Shown here: one piece after another, positions 8,181 through 16,489 of the stretch | Layout of the letters: each line of letters begins with the position of its first letter | Position numbering within the stretch: the first letter of the stretch is position 1 | Source of the DNA: Myxococcota bacterium | Lineage (GTDB): Bacteria > Myxococcota_C > UBA6777 | Reading direction: 5' to 3' | DNA length: 17,505 nucleotides | Assembly (NCBI GenBank): GCA_963169055.1 | Contig: CAUJFU010000221.1 | Span: forward strand, 1 to 17,505 | Made by a program: the position numbers and the translations under genes | Notes under the pieces: generated by a model | Seen by the model: only the letters and a program-made list of their open reading frames with translations | Database searches by the model: none | Told to the model about the DNA's origin: nothing

Positions 8181-9064
8181 GCCAAAAAGCCTCCGCGCCG
8201 AAAGATGTCCAACACCAGATCTTCAAACGGCACTTGGATCGACGTCCGAAACAACGTGATCTCACTTTGCAAACAGTACTGCTCAAGCTCTTGGCAGTAT
8301 TGCTCAAATGCCTCTTGGTACGCTTTGATCAAACGCGGCGACAGCGTCGTCGTCAAACGCTCGCCCGTCTCGTGGTCGATGAGTTCCACATCTCCCCGAA
8401 CATCGGGGTTTAATTCGCGTTCGTCAAACAGTTGGATCGCAAAGATATCGTAGCGAAAATAACGCAGATAATCGAGCGCTTGGCGATAGCCCTTTTCATC
8501 GTAAAAATCGCTCAACAACACCGCAATCCCGCGCCGTTTGCTTTGATGCACAAAGGCTTGGAGGCTTTCTTCCATCCGCGTTCCTTTGGTGTCGGGGATG
8601 CGCTCTAAAAACTTGAGCACTTTAAAAATGTTTGGTTTTCCACGGCTTGGCGGCAACCGCCCTTCGACTTTTTCCCCAAATGTCAACAGGCTCACACGAT
8701 CCAGATTGCTCAACGTGATATACGCCAATGCCGCCGCCACACGCAGCGCATAATCTAGGCGGCTTGGTGTCCCCATCCGCATCGACGGGCTGATATCGAT
8801 CAACAAATAGACATACAAGTCTTCTTCTTCTTCAAAAAGACGTAAGAATAATTTCTGAAGTCGTGCGTACAATGTCCAGTCAATGTGGCGAAGATCATCC
8901 CCCGGCATATATTCCCGATAATCCGCAAACTCGATCCCCGATCCCACTTTTCGGCTTCTACGCTCTGCGCGGTTTTGGCCGCTCAAGATTTTTTTGGAGA
9001 TAAGATAAAGATACTCCAGCTTTTCCAAAAATTCGTTTTCAAACAAACTGTCTGCCACCGACAT
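8177..9064 (-). CDS. DUF58 family protein of the MoxR cluster
   Basis: This is a 295-residue soluble protein. The DUF58 signature FADYREYMPGDDLRHIDW is at residues 46-63. A VWA-like metal site DISPS follows at 90-94. DUF58 proteins are regularly encoded right after MoxR ATPases and are thought to be partners in assembly or maturation of other proteins. The exact activity is not established. The start at 9064 is preceded by the purine-rich GAGAGAGGG. It is 57 bases after the MoxR gene and overlaps the next gene by four bases, so this is an operon. Confidence 0.95.
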   Translation of the reverse strand: MSVADSLFENEFLEKLEYLYLISKKILSGQNRAERRSRKVGSGIEFADYREYMPGDDLRHIDWTLYARLQKLFLRLFEEEEDLYVYLLIDISPSMRMGTPSRLDYALRVAAALAYITLSNLDRVSLLTFGEKVEGRLPPSRGKPNIFKVLKFLERIPDTKGTRMEESLQAFVHQSKRRGIAVLLSDFYDEKGYRQALDYLRYFRYDIFAIQLFDERELNPDVRGDVELIDHETGERLTTTLSPRLIKAYQEAFEQYCQELEQYCLQSEITLFRTSIQVPFEDLVLDIFRRGGFLA

Positions 9065-9121
9065 CCCTCTCTCTTCGGATTGACGCAGCCCACGCCATCG
9101 CTCGCCCGTCGTGTTGCAGGT

Positions 9122-10123
9122 TTAGCGTTCCATCTCGGGGACAGCATCCAGCAATCCTTCTAAGATACTGTCATGGCTGACATTTTTATCCGCCTCTCCT
9201 TCAAAGCTGAGGATAATGCGGTGACGTAAAGCCAGTTTTGCGACAAAGCGGAGATCTTCGTTGGACACCGCAAAACGGCCTTCGATCAAAGCGCGTGCTT
9301 TTGCGCCCAACAAGATCGCCTGTGCGCCCCGTGGACTCGAACCAAAGCGCACATAACGCTTGACGATCGGAGGTGCTTTGGGCGCTTCGGGATGGGTGGC
9401 TTCGATGATCCGCACAACATAATCGCGGCGCAATCGATCGACTTCGACTTCGCGAATCAGCTTTTGCATCTCGATGATGCGATCCCCTGTAATCACGGGA
9501 TTCACCGAAGGAAACACCGTCCCTGTGGTTTGTTCCAAGATGCGGTGCATATCGTCGCGGGTGGGGCGCGGGACGTTCAACTTGAACAAAAAGCGGTCAA
9601 GCTGCGCTTCGGGGAGCGGATACGTTCCTTCCATCTCGATGGGGTTTTGGGTCGCCATCACCAAAAAAGGTTCTTTGAGCCGATGGGTCTGGCGAAAGAT
9701 TGTGACGGAGTGTTCTTGCATGGCTTCGAGCATCGCCGACTGGGTCTTGGGGATGGCGCGGTTGATCTCGTCCGCCATGACGATGTTTGCGAAGATCGGC
9801 CCTTGAATCAGCTTGTACTCGCGCTGTCCGCCCTCTCCCTCGACGATCATGTTCGTACCCAAGATATCCGCAGGCATCAAGTCCGGCGTAAACTGGATAC
9901 GGCTAAAAGCCAGCCGCATCGCTTCGGACAAGGTCTTCACAAGCAACGTCTTTCCAAGGCCGGGTGTTCCTTCAAGCAGAACATGCCCCCCTGAAAGCAT
10001 CCCCAACATCACGCCGCGAACGATCTCTTTTTGTCCGACAATAACTTTCCCGATCTCTTCTTCCAAACGCAACAAATCCTGACGAAATGTATCGACCATC
10101 GCTGCGACTGATGCTTGCGCCAT
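9122..10123 (-). CDS. MoxR family AAA+ ATPase
   Basis: This is a 333-residue AAA+ ATPase of the MoxR family. Walker A is GTPGLGKT (52-59), Walker B is IVMADE (114-119), sensor 1 is ATQNP with N160, and EAQLDRF lies at 172-178. MoxR proteins act as cytoplasmic chaperone-like ATPases on VWA-domain partners, and such partners follow immediately here. The ATG at 10123 has GGGAG seven bases upstream. It is the first gene of the minus-strand cluster. The 447-base gap upstream, which contains a type A repeat, separates it from murJ and should hold its promoter. Confidence 0.96.
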   Translation of the reverse strand: MAQASVAAMVDTFRQDLLRLEEEIGKVIVGQKEIVRGVMLGMLSGGHVLLEGTPGLGKTLLVKTLSEAMRLAFSRIQFTPDLMPADILGTNMIVEGEGGQREYKLIQGPIFANIVMADEINRAIPKTQSAMLEAMQEHSVTIFRQTHRLKEPFLVMATQNPIEMEGTYPLPEAQLDRFLFKLNVPRPTRDDMHRILEQTTGTVFPSVNPVITGDRIIEMQKLIREVEVDRLRRDYVVRIIEATHPEAPKAPPIVKRYVRFGSSPRGAQAILLGAKARALIEGRFAVSNEDLRFVAKLALRHRIILSFEGEADKNVSHDSILEGLLDAVPEMER

Positions 10124-10344
10124 TCCCTAACTCCCGTCTCGTTTGCGACCTTGCTTTCGTGCGCAAAGGCCCCAAAGCCTCGCACGTCTGACAACTGCGC
10201 CAAGTTAGCACTCGCGATCCCACCGGTCAAGCCAACCACTTTCCACTCAAAGACCGCTTCACCACAAGGTCATCCCCACCACAAACGCCCATCCATCGCT
10301 CACGATCTAAACTCCCCGCCTCTCCTCCTTGGGCTTTCTTGGGT

Positions 10345-10515
10345 TCGGCGTTACGCCATTCTATGGTTTTGTGGGGTTCCACCCCACACCCCGCAAGGGA
10401 ACTCCGTCCCCTTGACCCCGTATCGGCGGAGTGATCAGACGTTTTTCAAACCAACAGCACCGCCGCTTGAACCTCCGCGAACACGGGGGTATTTTGCCCA
10501 CGAGTCCGCCCGACC
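10345..10515 (-). repeat. Type A interspersed element, copy 2
   Basis: This is an inverted copy relative to copy 1. Shared blocks read on the minus strand include CCGTGTTCGCGG, TTCAAGCGGCG, GGTTTGAAAAACG, GATACGGGGTCAAGGGG and TGTGGGGTGGAACCCCACA. One end keeps a trace of the family terminus (GGCGTTACGC against GGACTTACGC). Two internal hairpins are intact: 10394-10414 (9-bp arms, 3-base loop) and 10370-10388 (8-bp arms TGTGGGGT/ACCCCACA). The ends are decayed, so the boundaries are approximate. Confidence 0.8.
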
Positions 10516-10537
10516 AACCATCATGCCCTTTGAGCAT

Positions 10538-10563
10538 CCGATAAAAACCTCGGTTTTTATCGG
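10538..10563 (-). terminator. Palindromic hairpin after murJ, possible terminator
   Basis: CCGATAAAAACC and GGTTTTTATCGG are perfect inverted complements with two bases between, starting 7 bases past the murJ stop. On the minus strand the 3' arm carries five Ts. No longer T-run follows, so it is an imperfect fit to the classic intrinsic terminator. Being symmetrical, it could act in both directions. Confidence 0.55.
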
Positions 10564-10570
10564 AGAGTTT

Positions 10571-12421
10571 TTATTGTCTCTTGCGTTGGAGGCGTCCTCG
10601 GATCTTTTCTATGGCACGCTGCAACTCAGGGATACGAAACAACACCGCGAGGCAAAAGAACAATCCGCCCCCCAAGCCGATCACGCCCGTCATCCACACC
10701 AAGCGCGGCACCATCCCGAGCGATGGATACGGCTCCCACCACAGCCCCACAGACAACACCAAGGCCATCCCTGCTGACGCCAACGATACCTGCCCAGCAA
10801 GCTTCCAAAAGCCAAGCATCGGGAGTTCTCCCAATCGCCGGCGCAAAGCCACCCACGACAACACCACGCTGATCAACGCTGTTGCGGCATTTGCAAGCGT
10901 CAACCCAAAAGCCTCCCACCGAAAACCAAAAGCAAACACCCACGACAACGCGGCATTCAAAACAAACGAAAGAAACGCGATCTTGACGGGAGTTCGGGTG
11001 TCTTTGAGCGCATAAAAACCGGGCGTGATGTTTCGCAACATCGCCACAAACAACAAACCACACGCCGCAGGCGCGAAGATATGCGCGCATTCTGCAACAT
11101 CGTAATGCGTGAAGTGCCCACGCTCAAACAACAGTGAAACGATCGGTTTACGCAGCACAAACAAGCCGACTGCTGCGGGCAAACAGACAAAGATCACGCC
11201 GCGAATCCCAAAACCAAACACATCTCGAAAACCATCCCAGTCGGACTTTTCCGCACGCGCCGCCAACGCAGGCAGATTCACCGTCGCAAAAGCCACCGCA
11301 ATCACCCCAAGCGGCAACTCCGTAAGACGATCCGAATAATACAAATACGTCATCGCACCCGTCGGCAAAAACGATGCAAAAGCCCGACTCACCAACAAAT
11401 TCAACTGATAGATCCCCAAACCGATCAACGTCGGCCCCATCAACAACAAGATCTCTTGGATCGCAGGATGTTTCGGCTGCCAAGACCACCCAAACCGAAT
11501 CCCCAAACGCCACCACGCCACCACCTGCAACATCCACTGCAAGATCCCTCCGACCAAAACCCCTACAGCCATCGCCGTGACCGCTATGGATTCATGAAAG
11601 ATCCGATGCGCATAAAGTGCACAAGCAATCATCCCCAAATTCAACATCACAGGCCCCAACGCAGGGGCCGCAAAGTGGCCACGTGTATGCAGCAAACCGA
11701 ACCAAAAAGCCGATACACCCGCCAAAAACAAAAATGGAAAAACGATCCGTGTCAAATAGATCGTAAGCTGCAACTTTTCGCCCACAAACCCGGGCGCAAA
11801 CAGCTTTACCAACCAAGGCGCAGCCCACACACACAAGACCGTCACACACGCCAAGACCAACACAAACAGCGTAAAGACCGCACTATAGGCTTTGCGTTGC
11901 TCCTGTTCCGACTTTTCCTGATAGCCTGAAAACACAGGAACAAAGGCCGTCGACAAGATGCCCTCGGCAAGCAAACGCCGCAACAAGTTCGGTAGCGTAA
12001 AAGCCAGAAAGAAAGCATCCGTTGCGCGGCGATCAAACAGCGCAGCAAAGATCATATCACGCGCCAAACCTGCCACACGCGACAACATCGTCGCCAAACC
12101 CACGATCCCCACTGAAAGCCAACGCCCACCCTTCTTTGCTGTTTGGGCACTCACCCCCGATGGCTCCGCCGATGGCGTAGGCGTCTGCTCTGTCCCCGAT
12201 GGCTCCGCCGATGGCGTAGGCGTCTGCTCTATCCCCGATGGCGCGGCTGTTTCTATCGATTCGCTCGGATGTGTCGATGTTTCTGCGAATGCGCTTTGTG
12301 CGGTGGGTGTTTCTGTCGATGCGTTCGGATGTATCGGTGTTTCTGTTTGGGAGGAGAGTTCTTTGGTCACGATCTGCACGCTCCTTTGGCGATGATTACG
12401 ATGCGATCGTGCTTGTAGCAT
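10571..12421 (-). CDS. murJ: Lipid II flippase MurJ
   Basis: This is a polytopic inner-membrane flippase that moves lipid II across the membrane for peptidoglycan synthesis. The core begins about 90 residues in. It shows the family signature with SRVAGLARD, TDAFFLAF and LPNLLRRLLAEG, including the Arg and Asp residues known to be essential in E. coli MurJ. Many hydrophobic segments follow, as expected for about 14 transmembrane helices. The N-terminus is an unusual Ser/Thr/Pro/Glu-rich extension containing a 13-residue tandem repeat. The start is uncertain. The ATG at 12421 has a G-run only two bases upstream. A GTG at 12370 has a perfect AAAGGAG ten bases upstream and would remove only extension residues. 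A TTG at 12451 is also in frame. Confidence 0.93.
   Translation of the reverse strand: MLQARSHRNHRQRSVQIVTKELSSQTETPIHPNASTETPTAQSAFAETSTHPSESIETAAPSGIEQTPTPSAEPSGTEQTPTPSAEPSGVSAQTAKKGGRWLSVGIVGLATMLSRVAGLARDMIFAALFDRRATDAFFLAFTLPNLLRRLLAEGILSTAFVPVFSGYQEKSEQEQRKAYSAVFTLFVLVLACVTVLCVWAAPWLVKLFAPGFVGEKLQLTIYLTRIVFPFLFLAGVSAFWFGLLHTRGHFAAPALGPVMLNLGMIACALYAHRIFHESIAVTAMAVGVLVGGILQWMLQVVAWWRLGIRFGWSWQPKHPAIQEILLLMGPTLIGLGIYQLNLLVSRAFASFLPTGAMTYLYYSDRLTELPLGVIAVAFATVNLPALAARAEKSDWDGFRDVFGFGIRGVIFVCLPAAVGLFVLRKPIVSLLFERGHFTHYDVAECAHIFAPAACGLLFVAMLRNITPGFYALKDTRTPVKIAFLSFVLNAALSWVFAFGFRWEAFGLTLANAATALISVVLSWVALRRRLGELPMLGFWKLAGQVSLASAGMALVLSVGLWWEPYPSLGMVPRLVWMTGVIGLGGGLFFCLAVLFRIPELQRAIEKIRGRLQRKRQ
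12155..12232 (-). repeat. 39-bp tandem repeat inside the murJ N-terminal extension
   Basis: Two near-identical 39-bp units are followed by a partial third. They encode TEQTPTPSAEPSG-type 13-residue units in frame. The length is a multiple of three, so copy number can vary without breaking the frame. The encoded segment is probably a disordered cytoplasmic tail. Confidence 0.85.
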
Positions 12422-12472
12422 ATCCCCCAAAAAGGCGCGAAAAACACACAAGTCCTCAACCGCAACACGACG

Positions 12473-12642
12473 AGTACGACGCAGTTTGCCCCCAAAACCC
12501 CGTGTTTACGTCATGTCAAGCGGAGCCGTCGTAGGTTTGAAAAACCCAGCCGCGTTCCGCCAATATGGGGTCAAGGGGGCAAAGCTCCCTTGTGGGGCGT
12601 GGGGTGAAACCCCACAAAAACCATCCAACCAGCCCATTTCGG
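12473..12642 (+). repeat. Type A interspersed element, copy 3
   Basis: Same orientation as copy 1. It shares GACGCAGTTTG at the left end, GTTTGAAAAACC, ATGGGGTCAAGGGG, CTCCCTTGTGGGGCGTGG and CCCCACAAAAACCATCC. It ends against the lipoprotein stop codon (12643-12645). Two hairpins are intact: 12572-12592 (9-bp arms, AAA loop) and 12599-12615 (GTGGGG/CCCCAC). The inverted right end is decayed. Confidence 0.82.
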
Positions 12643-12951
12643 CTACTTGGTGACAGCAGTACACATTTTGTCTTTGCACACGATCTTGTCGAGCACCATG
12701 CAGTCGTAGGCACAGGTTTCTTTGTAACCTTTCAACAAAGCGCGGATCGACTCAGCATCTTTCTTGTGGACGACCACATAGCAGCCAAAAGGGCACTTGC
12801 CACCGACGTTCTCGCAATCTTGATCTGCCGCGCAGGTTCGGGCTTTTTCGATCTCTTGTTGGATCGCCTCTTTGCTCATCCCACACGCGGCCATCCAAAG
12901 CATCCCCGCGATCCCACAAACCATCCAAAGCGCCCGACGTACCGATACCAT
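12643..12951 (-). CDS. Small cysteine-rich lipoprotein
   Basis: This is a 102-residue predicted lipoprotein. A signal peptide (MVSVRRALWM onward) ends in the lipobox MAAC with the lipidated C23. The mature part has eight further cysteines (40, 46, 53, 57, 80, 84, 92, 97), enough for four disulfides, in a spacing reminiscent of small Cys-rich secreted domains (CAADQDC, CPFGC, CAYDC, CKDKMC). The ATG at 12951 is preceded by GGGAGGTG at good spacing, which rules out the longer upstream frame. It begins 16 bases after the TPR-like gene and is probably co-transcribed with it. The function is unknown; it is exported and membrane-anchored. Confidence 0.85.
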   Translation of the reverse strand: MVSVRRALWMVCGIAGMLWMAACGMSKEAIQQEIEKARTCAADQDCENVGGKCPFGCYVVVHKKDAESIRALLKGYKETCAYDCMVLDKIVCKDKMCTAVTK

Positions 12952-12967
12952 ACAACACCTCCCTTGT

Positions 12968-14617
12968 TCACGAAGGACTGACTTCGCTTTTCTGTTGCGA
13001 AGACGCCATGTGTACGCCTTGTTGGGACGCTCGCACAAGCTCTGCATAAAAGTCCCTCAAGCCCTTGCCAAAAAGCTCGATCACGACCTTCTTTCGGCGC
13101 ACAAACCGCGCACCAAACCGCTCCGTCAACGAGATATCCCGCAAAGCTTCCAAGGCTTCTTTCCCTGCCTTCGCTCCCTCTAGCGCCGCAGTGATCCGCC
13201 CGATCCCCGCCAAACAGCCAAACCATTCTTCTAGCTCCAGATCCGAAACCTGTGCAGGCAAGATCTGCGTCCCTCGCTGATACAACAACAGGGCCTCTTC
13301 CAAAGCCCCCTCTTGTTCGAGACGCCCTCCAAGACGCCGATGGCACGAGATCAAGGTCTCCGAACAAGCACAAGCCGCGTACAGATGATGACGTGCGATC
13401 TCTTCGTCCCCACGGTCTTGATAGATCGCTGCTAACGCAAGATGCGAAAATGCATTGTTCGGATCTTTTTCTAGCGCATACAAGAAATACTCTTCGGCTT
13501 GCAACACCCCTTCCAGCCGCGCCGCCAACCACCCCCGAATGTGCAAGATCCGACTGTCCAAACGACCCGCCGCCAACACAGCATCGCAAAGAGCCGCAAC
13601 TTCGGCCAGACCGTCCTCTGTGTAAGCCGCGTCTCGCCGCCCCCGCAACAAATCCACCAACTCGTCATCTTCGAGCAACAGCGCTTCCTCCACAGAAGAC
13701 GCCGTAATCAAGATCAACAACATATTGGCCTCGGCAGCCCGTCCCACCTCGCCGATCCCTCGATAATGTTGCGAAAAACGCCGCAAGGGAGCCGCCCATT
13801 GGGGATAACGGTATGGGCGAAGACGGCGAACCGCTCGAAGGACTGCTCCCACAGTCGCCTTGATCGGTGCGTCCGCTTGTTCGGGGCCGCAAGCCGCAAG
13901 AAAGTCAAAAAACACCTGTACGCCTTCGTAATAGGCGCTTTCCACAAAGATCCCTGCCGCTTCTTGAAACAAAGACAGCGAACGAAGATCCATCAGATAA
14001 CGTTCTTCGAGTGCTTCGTACAAAAGCTGCTCGATCGCATAACATCCCGTCTTTCCGAGACTTGCGAGTTCGCGCAAAGACAGGCTCATCTCTTCAAAGC
14101 CGTACCCGGGAGCATTCAACCAAAGCTGAAAGCGCACACGCTCCATCCCATGCTCCAACGCAGCTTTTCGATGGATCGGGCGCTCCGCCGAAGCCCACGT
14201 CGGATCTTTCCAAAACTGCCGCAAAAGCTCCATCCGACGGCGAATCAAGGGCTGATAATACGCTGGAGCCAACAGATCTTCCAACACAGGCAAGATCTCC
14301 GCACGGCTTTGTGATGCCGCTGCCAGACGGAGCGCATCATAACGCAGCGCAAGCTGCATCTCCGTGCGCAAGATGTTCTCTAAACCTTCGGCGATGTGGG
14401 TATGTTCGACCAAGAGAGATTCAAAACGGGCTTGGTGTTCTTCGCGGTTGAGCGCCGCCCCATCGGGGCGTTCTTTTAACATCGCACGCAGCCAGTCAAA
14501 ATAAGCCGATACAAGGTCATTTCGCTCGACCACTTCGACTTTTTCGTCGGATGCTGCGGACTCTACAGCTTTTTGTGTCTGTTCTTCTGCCATGTGCGCT
14601 TTCTCGCTTTCCGTCAT
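12968..14617 (-). CDS. TPR-like helical repeat protein, function unknown
   Basis: This is a 549-residue, largely helical, acidic protein without a signal peptide or membrane segment. TPR-like helix pairs are clearest at about residues 340-460 (ALEKDPNNAFSHLALAAIYQ, then RGDEEIARHHLYAACACS, then LEQEGALEEALLLYQRG). The rest may contain degenerate repeats. TPR proteins serve as protein-binding scaffolds. The start is chosen at the ATG at 14617. A TTG immediately before it and an ATG at 14593 are alternatives, and no strong ribosome site separates them. It is divergent from the MATE gene and followed within 16 bases by the lipoprotein gene. I do not recognise a specific family. Confidence 0.8.
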   Translation of the reverse strand: MTESEKAHMAEEQTQKAVESAASDEKVEVVERNDLVSAYFDWLRAMLKERPDGAALNREEHQARFESLLVEHTHIAEGLENILRTEMQLALRYDALRLAAASQSRAEILPVLEDLLAPAYYQPLIRRRMELLRQFWKDPTWASAERPIHRKAALEHGMERVRFQLWLNAPGYGFEEMSLSLRELASLGKTGCYAIEQLLYEALEERYLMDLRSLSLFQEAAGIFVESAYYEGVQVFFDFLAACGPEQADAPIKATVGAVLRAVRRLRPYRYPQWAAPLRRFSQHYRGIGEVGRAAEANMLLILITASSVEEALLLEDDELVDLLRGRRDAAYTEDGLAEVAALCDAVLAAGRLDSRILHIRGWLAARLEGVLQAEEYFLYALEKDPNNAFSHLALAAIYQDRGDEEIARHHLYAACACSETLISCHRRLGGRLEQEGALEEALLLYQRGTQILPAQVSDLELEEWFGCLAGIGRITAALEGAKAGKEALEALRDISLTERFGARFVRRKKVVIELFGKGLRDFYAELVRASQQGVHMASSQQKSEVSPS

Positions 14618-14684
14618 CAAGCCGCATCCGGCCTCAAACCGTTCCTTGACCGATCCATTTCCGCGCAGCTTGCCAAGATCTGCC

Positions 14685-14740
14685 GCACAAAGTCAAGGCG
14701 ACATCGCGGCACAAAGTCAAGGCGATACCGTTGCACAAAC
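14685..14740. repeat. 24-bp direct repeats between divergent genes
   Basis: GCACAAAGTCAAGGCGA occurs at 14685-14701 and again at 14709-14725, exactly 24 bases apart, with a third start (GCACAAAC) at 14733. They lie in the 219-base region between the TPR-like gene and the MATE gene. The spacing is slightly more than two helical turns. On the minus strand each unit contains TTGACT, a -35-like hexamer. Confidence 0.6.
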
Positions 14741-14836
14741 ACACTGCGCCCACACACAAGCCCATACGCTAGACAGATCCGACCGCACATTCTAGGATAA
14801 CGATCGCCCCCAAACCCCGCACAAAACAAGGAAGCT

Positions 14837-16198
14837 ATGATGACCTCCGAAACGCCGTCTCACCCGCCTTGGTGGCCCCCGAAAGAACGCAGCCAGACCG
14901 TGATCACGCTCGCCCTCCCGATCATCGGGGGAATGCTCTCGCAAAATGTGATGAACCTCGTAGACACCGCGATGGTTGGACATTTGGGAAACAATGCCCT
15001 TGCGGGCGTTGGCATGGGCAGTTTCGCCAACTTTATGGCGAGTGCTTTTATTATGGGTATCTCTGTGGGTGTCCAAGCGATCGCCGCACGAAGGCTCGGT
15101 GAAGGCCGTGAAAGCGAAACGGCCATCGGGCTCAACGGTGGGCTCCTGCTTGCGTTGCTCCTTGGTATTCCTTCTGCGTTCGTACTTTTTCTGCTGACTC
15201 CAAGCTTTTTTCCCTATTTGGTCTCCGATCCTGCCGTCATCGCTGTCGGCATTCCTTATTTTCAATCTCGGCTGATCGCCTTGCCCGGCGTCGGGATGAA
15301 CTTCGCCTTTCGTGGTTATTGGAACGGCGTCAACCGATCAGGCATCTATATGCGCACCATCGTCGTGATCCATGCCACCAACCTTTTCTTGAACTGGGTG
15401 TTGATCTACGGAAATCTCGGGATGCCCGCCTATGGGGCCACAGGTGCAGGCGTTGCCACCACCATCGCAACCTACGTCGGCACCCTTTATTACTTTTGGC
15501 AAGGCTTCTCTTATGCCCAACCTGCGGGCTTTTTTCGTGGCCTTCCTGACAAAGAAACCTTTCTCAACACCGTGCGCCTGACCATCCCCAACGGGATGCA
15601 ACAATTTTTCTTTGCCGCTGGGATGACCGTCTTTTTCTGGATTATCGGGAAAGTCGGCACACGCGAACTCGCCGCCTCAAACGTTTTGATCACTTTGATG
15701 CTTGTCGGTTTGTTGCCATCGATCGGCTTTGGTTTGGTGACAACCTCGCTTGTCGGACAAGCCCTCGGTCGAAAAGAACCTGAAGATGCTGTGCGTTGGG
15801 GATGGGATATCGCCAAGATCGCGGGTGTACTGCTGTTTCTGTTGTCGCTGCCGGGCGTGTTCTTCCCCGATCTGATGCTCAGGGTCTTTCTGAAAGATCC
15901 CCTCACCCTCGAACTTGCGCGTATCCCGCTCCAGCTTCTTGCGCTCACCCTTTTCATCGAGGCCGTCGGTCGGATCTTTATGCACGCCCTGCTTGGAGCG
16001 GGTGACAGTGGCCGTGTGATGCGTTACTCGATCTTTCTTCAATGGGGCATTTTCCTCCCTTGCGCTTATATTGCTGGCCCTTTGCTCGGCTTTGGGATGC
16101 TTGCGATCTGGAGTGGCCAGATCGTCTATCGCGTCGCTCTCACCGTCGTTTTCGCCGCCTTTTGGCACGATGGTTCATGGAAAAAAATCCAGATCTGA
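14837..16198 (+). CDS. MATE family efflux transporter
   Basis: This is a 453-residue polytopic membrane protein of the MATE (multidrug and toxic compound extrusion) family, which exports organic compounds in exchange for Na+ or H+. The signature MNLVDTAMVGHLG near residues 39-51 is typical of the first membrane half. The matching second half starts near LTIPNGMQQFFFAAGM and continues through GFGLVTTSLVGQALGR. Length and repeated hydrophobic segments fit 12 helices. AAGGAAG lies two bases before the first ATG and five before the second (14840), so the second may be the true start. The stop codon TGA is also the first three bases of a type B repeat end, so an insertion may have reshaped the last codons. 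The substrate cannot be predicted. Confidence 0.95.
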   Translation: MMTSETPSHPPWWPPKERSQTVITLALPIIGGMLSQNVMNLVDTAMVGHLGNNALAGVGMGSFANFMASAFIMGISVGVQAIAARRLGEGRESETAIGLNGGLLLALLLGIPSAFVLFLLTPSFFPYLVSDPAVIAVGIPYFQSRLIALPGVGMNFAFRGYWNGVNRSGIYMRTIVVIHATNLFLNWVLIYGNLGMPAYGATGAGVATTIATYVGTLYYFWQGFSYAQPAGFFRGLPDKETFLNTVRLTIPNGMQQFFFAAGMTVFFWIIGKVGTRELAASNVLITLMLVGLLPSIGFGLVTTSLVGQALGRKEPEDAVRWGWDIAKIAGVLLFLLSLPGVFFPDLMLRVFLKDPLTLELARIPLQLLALTLFIEAVGRIFMHALLGAGDSGRVMRYSIFLQWGIFLPCAYIAGPLLGFGMLAIWSGQIVYRVALTVVFAAFWHDGSWKKIQI

Positions 16199-16317
16199 TA
16201 GGACTTACGCAGTTGGATACGAAAAAGGCCAATGTTCGGGCGCGGGCGGTTCGCGACCCGCCCCTACAATGTGCTGACATCTCAGGGGTTTCCTTTTCAA
16301 CTGCGTAAGTCCTATCA
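16196..16317 (+). mobile_element. Type B MITE-like element with perfect 20-bp inverted ends
   Basis: TGATAGGACTTACGCAGTTG (16196-16215) is the exact inverted complement of 16298-16317. The 122-bp element has no coding capacity. Its core includes a GGGCGG/CCGCCC hairpin around TCGCGA and the block CCCGCCCCTACAA. It carries the same ends as the adjacent type A element but an unrelated core. If the true end is GGACTTACGC, both sides are flanked by TA, which could be a target duplication. Confidence 0.85.
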
Positions 16318-16489
16318 GATAGGACTTACGCAGTTCGAACATTTTTGTGGGGTTCCACCCCAAACCCCGCCATAGACTGTCGCCCCTTGACCCCACATCG
16401 GCGAAAAGATCACTGCTTTCCAAACCAACGACGCTCTCGCTTGAAGGGCCGCGAACACGGCTTTTTTGGTCAACTGCGTAAGTCCTATC
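16318..16489 (-). mobile_element. Type A interspersed element, copy 4, with intact inverted ends
   Basis: The left end GATAGGACTTACGCAGTT (16318-16335) is matched by an inverted right end at 16471-16489. The 172-bp interior is the type A core in minus orientation (shared blocks on the minus strand: GCCGTGTTCGCGG, TTCAAGCGAGAG, GTCGTTGGTTTG, GGGGTCAAGGGGCGACAG, TGGGGTGGAACCCCACA). This copy shows that the five type A repeats share the terminal sequence of type B. Its CAAGGGG hairpin is partly broken, while the TGGGGT/ACCCCA hairpin (16338-16352) is intact. Confidence 0.88.

Larger units (their letters stand above)
10124..10570. other. Intergenic region between murJ and the MoxR gene
   Basis: No credible gene is seen in these 447 bases. 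They contain the murJ 3' palindrome (10538-10563) and type A repeat copy 2 (about 10345-10515). The remaining ~220 bases (10124-10344) precede the MoxR gene and probably hold its promoter, though no convincing -35/-10 pair stood out. Confidence 0.6.

Noticed and set aside
12516-12713. Minus-strand open frame over type A copy 3 and the lipoprotein 3' end
   Set aside because: It is the translation of a repeat, similar to the false extension at copy 1, with no ribosome site.
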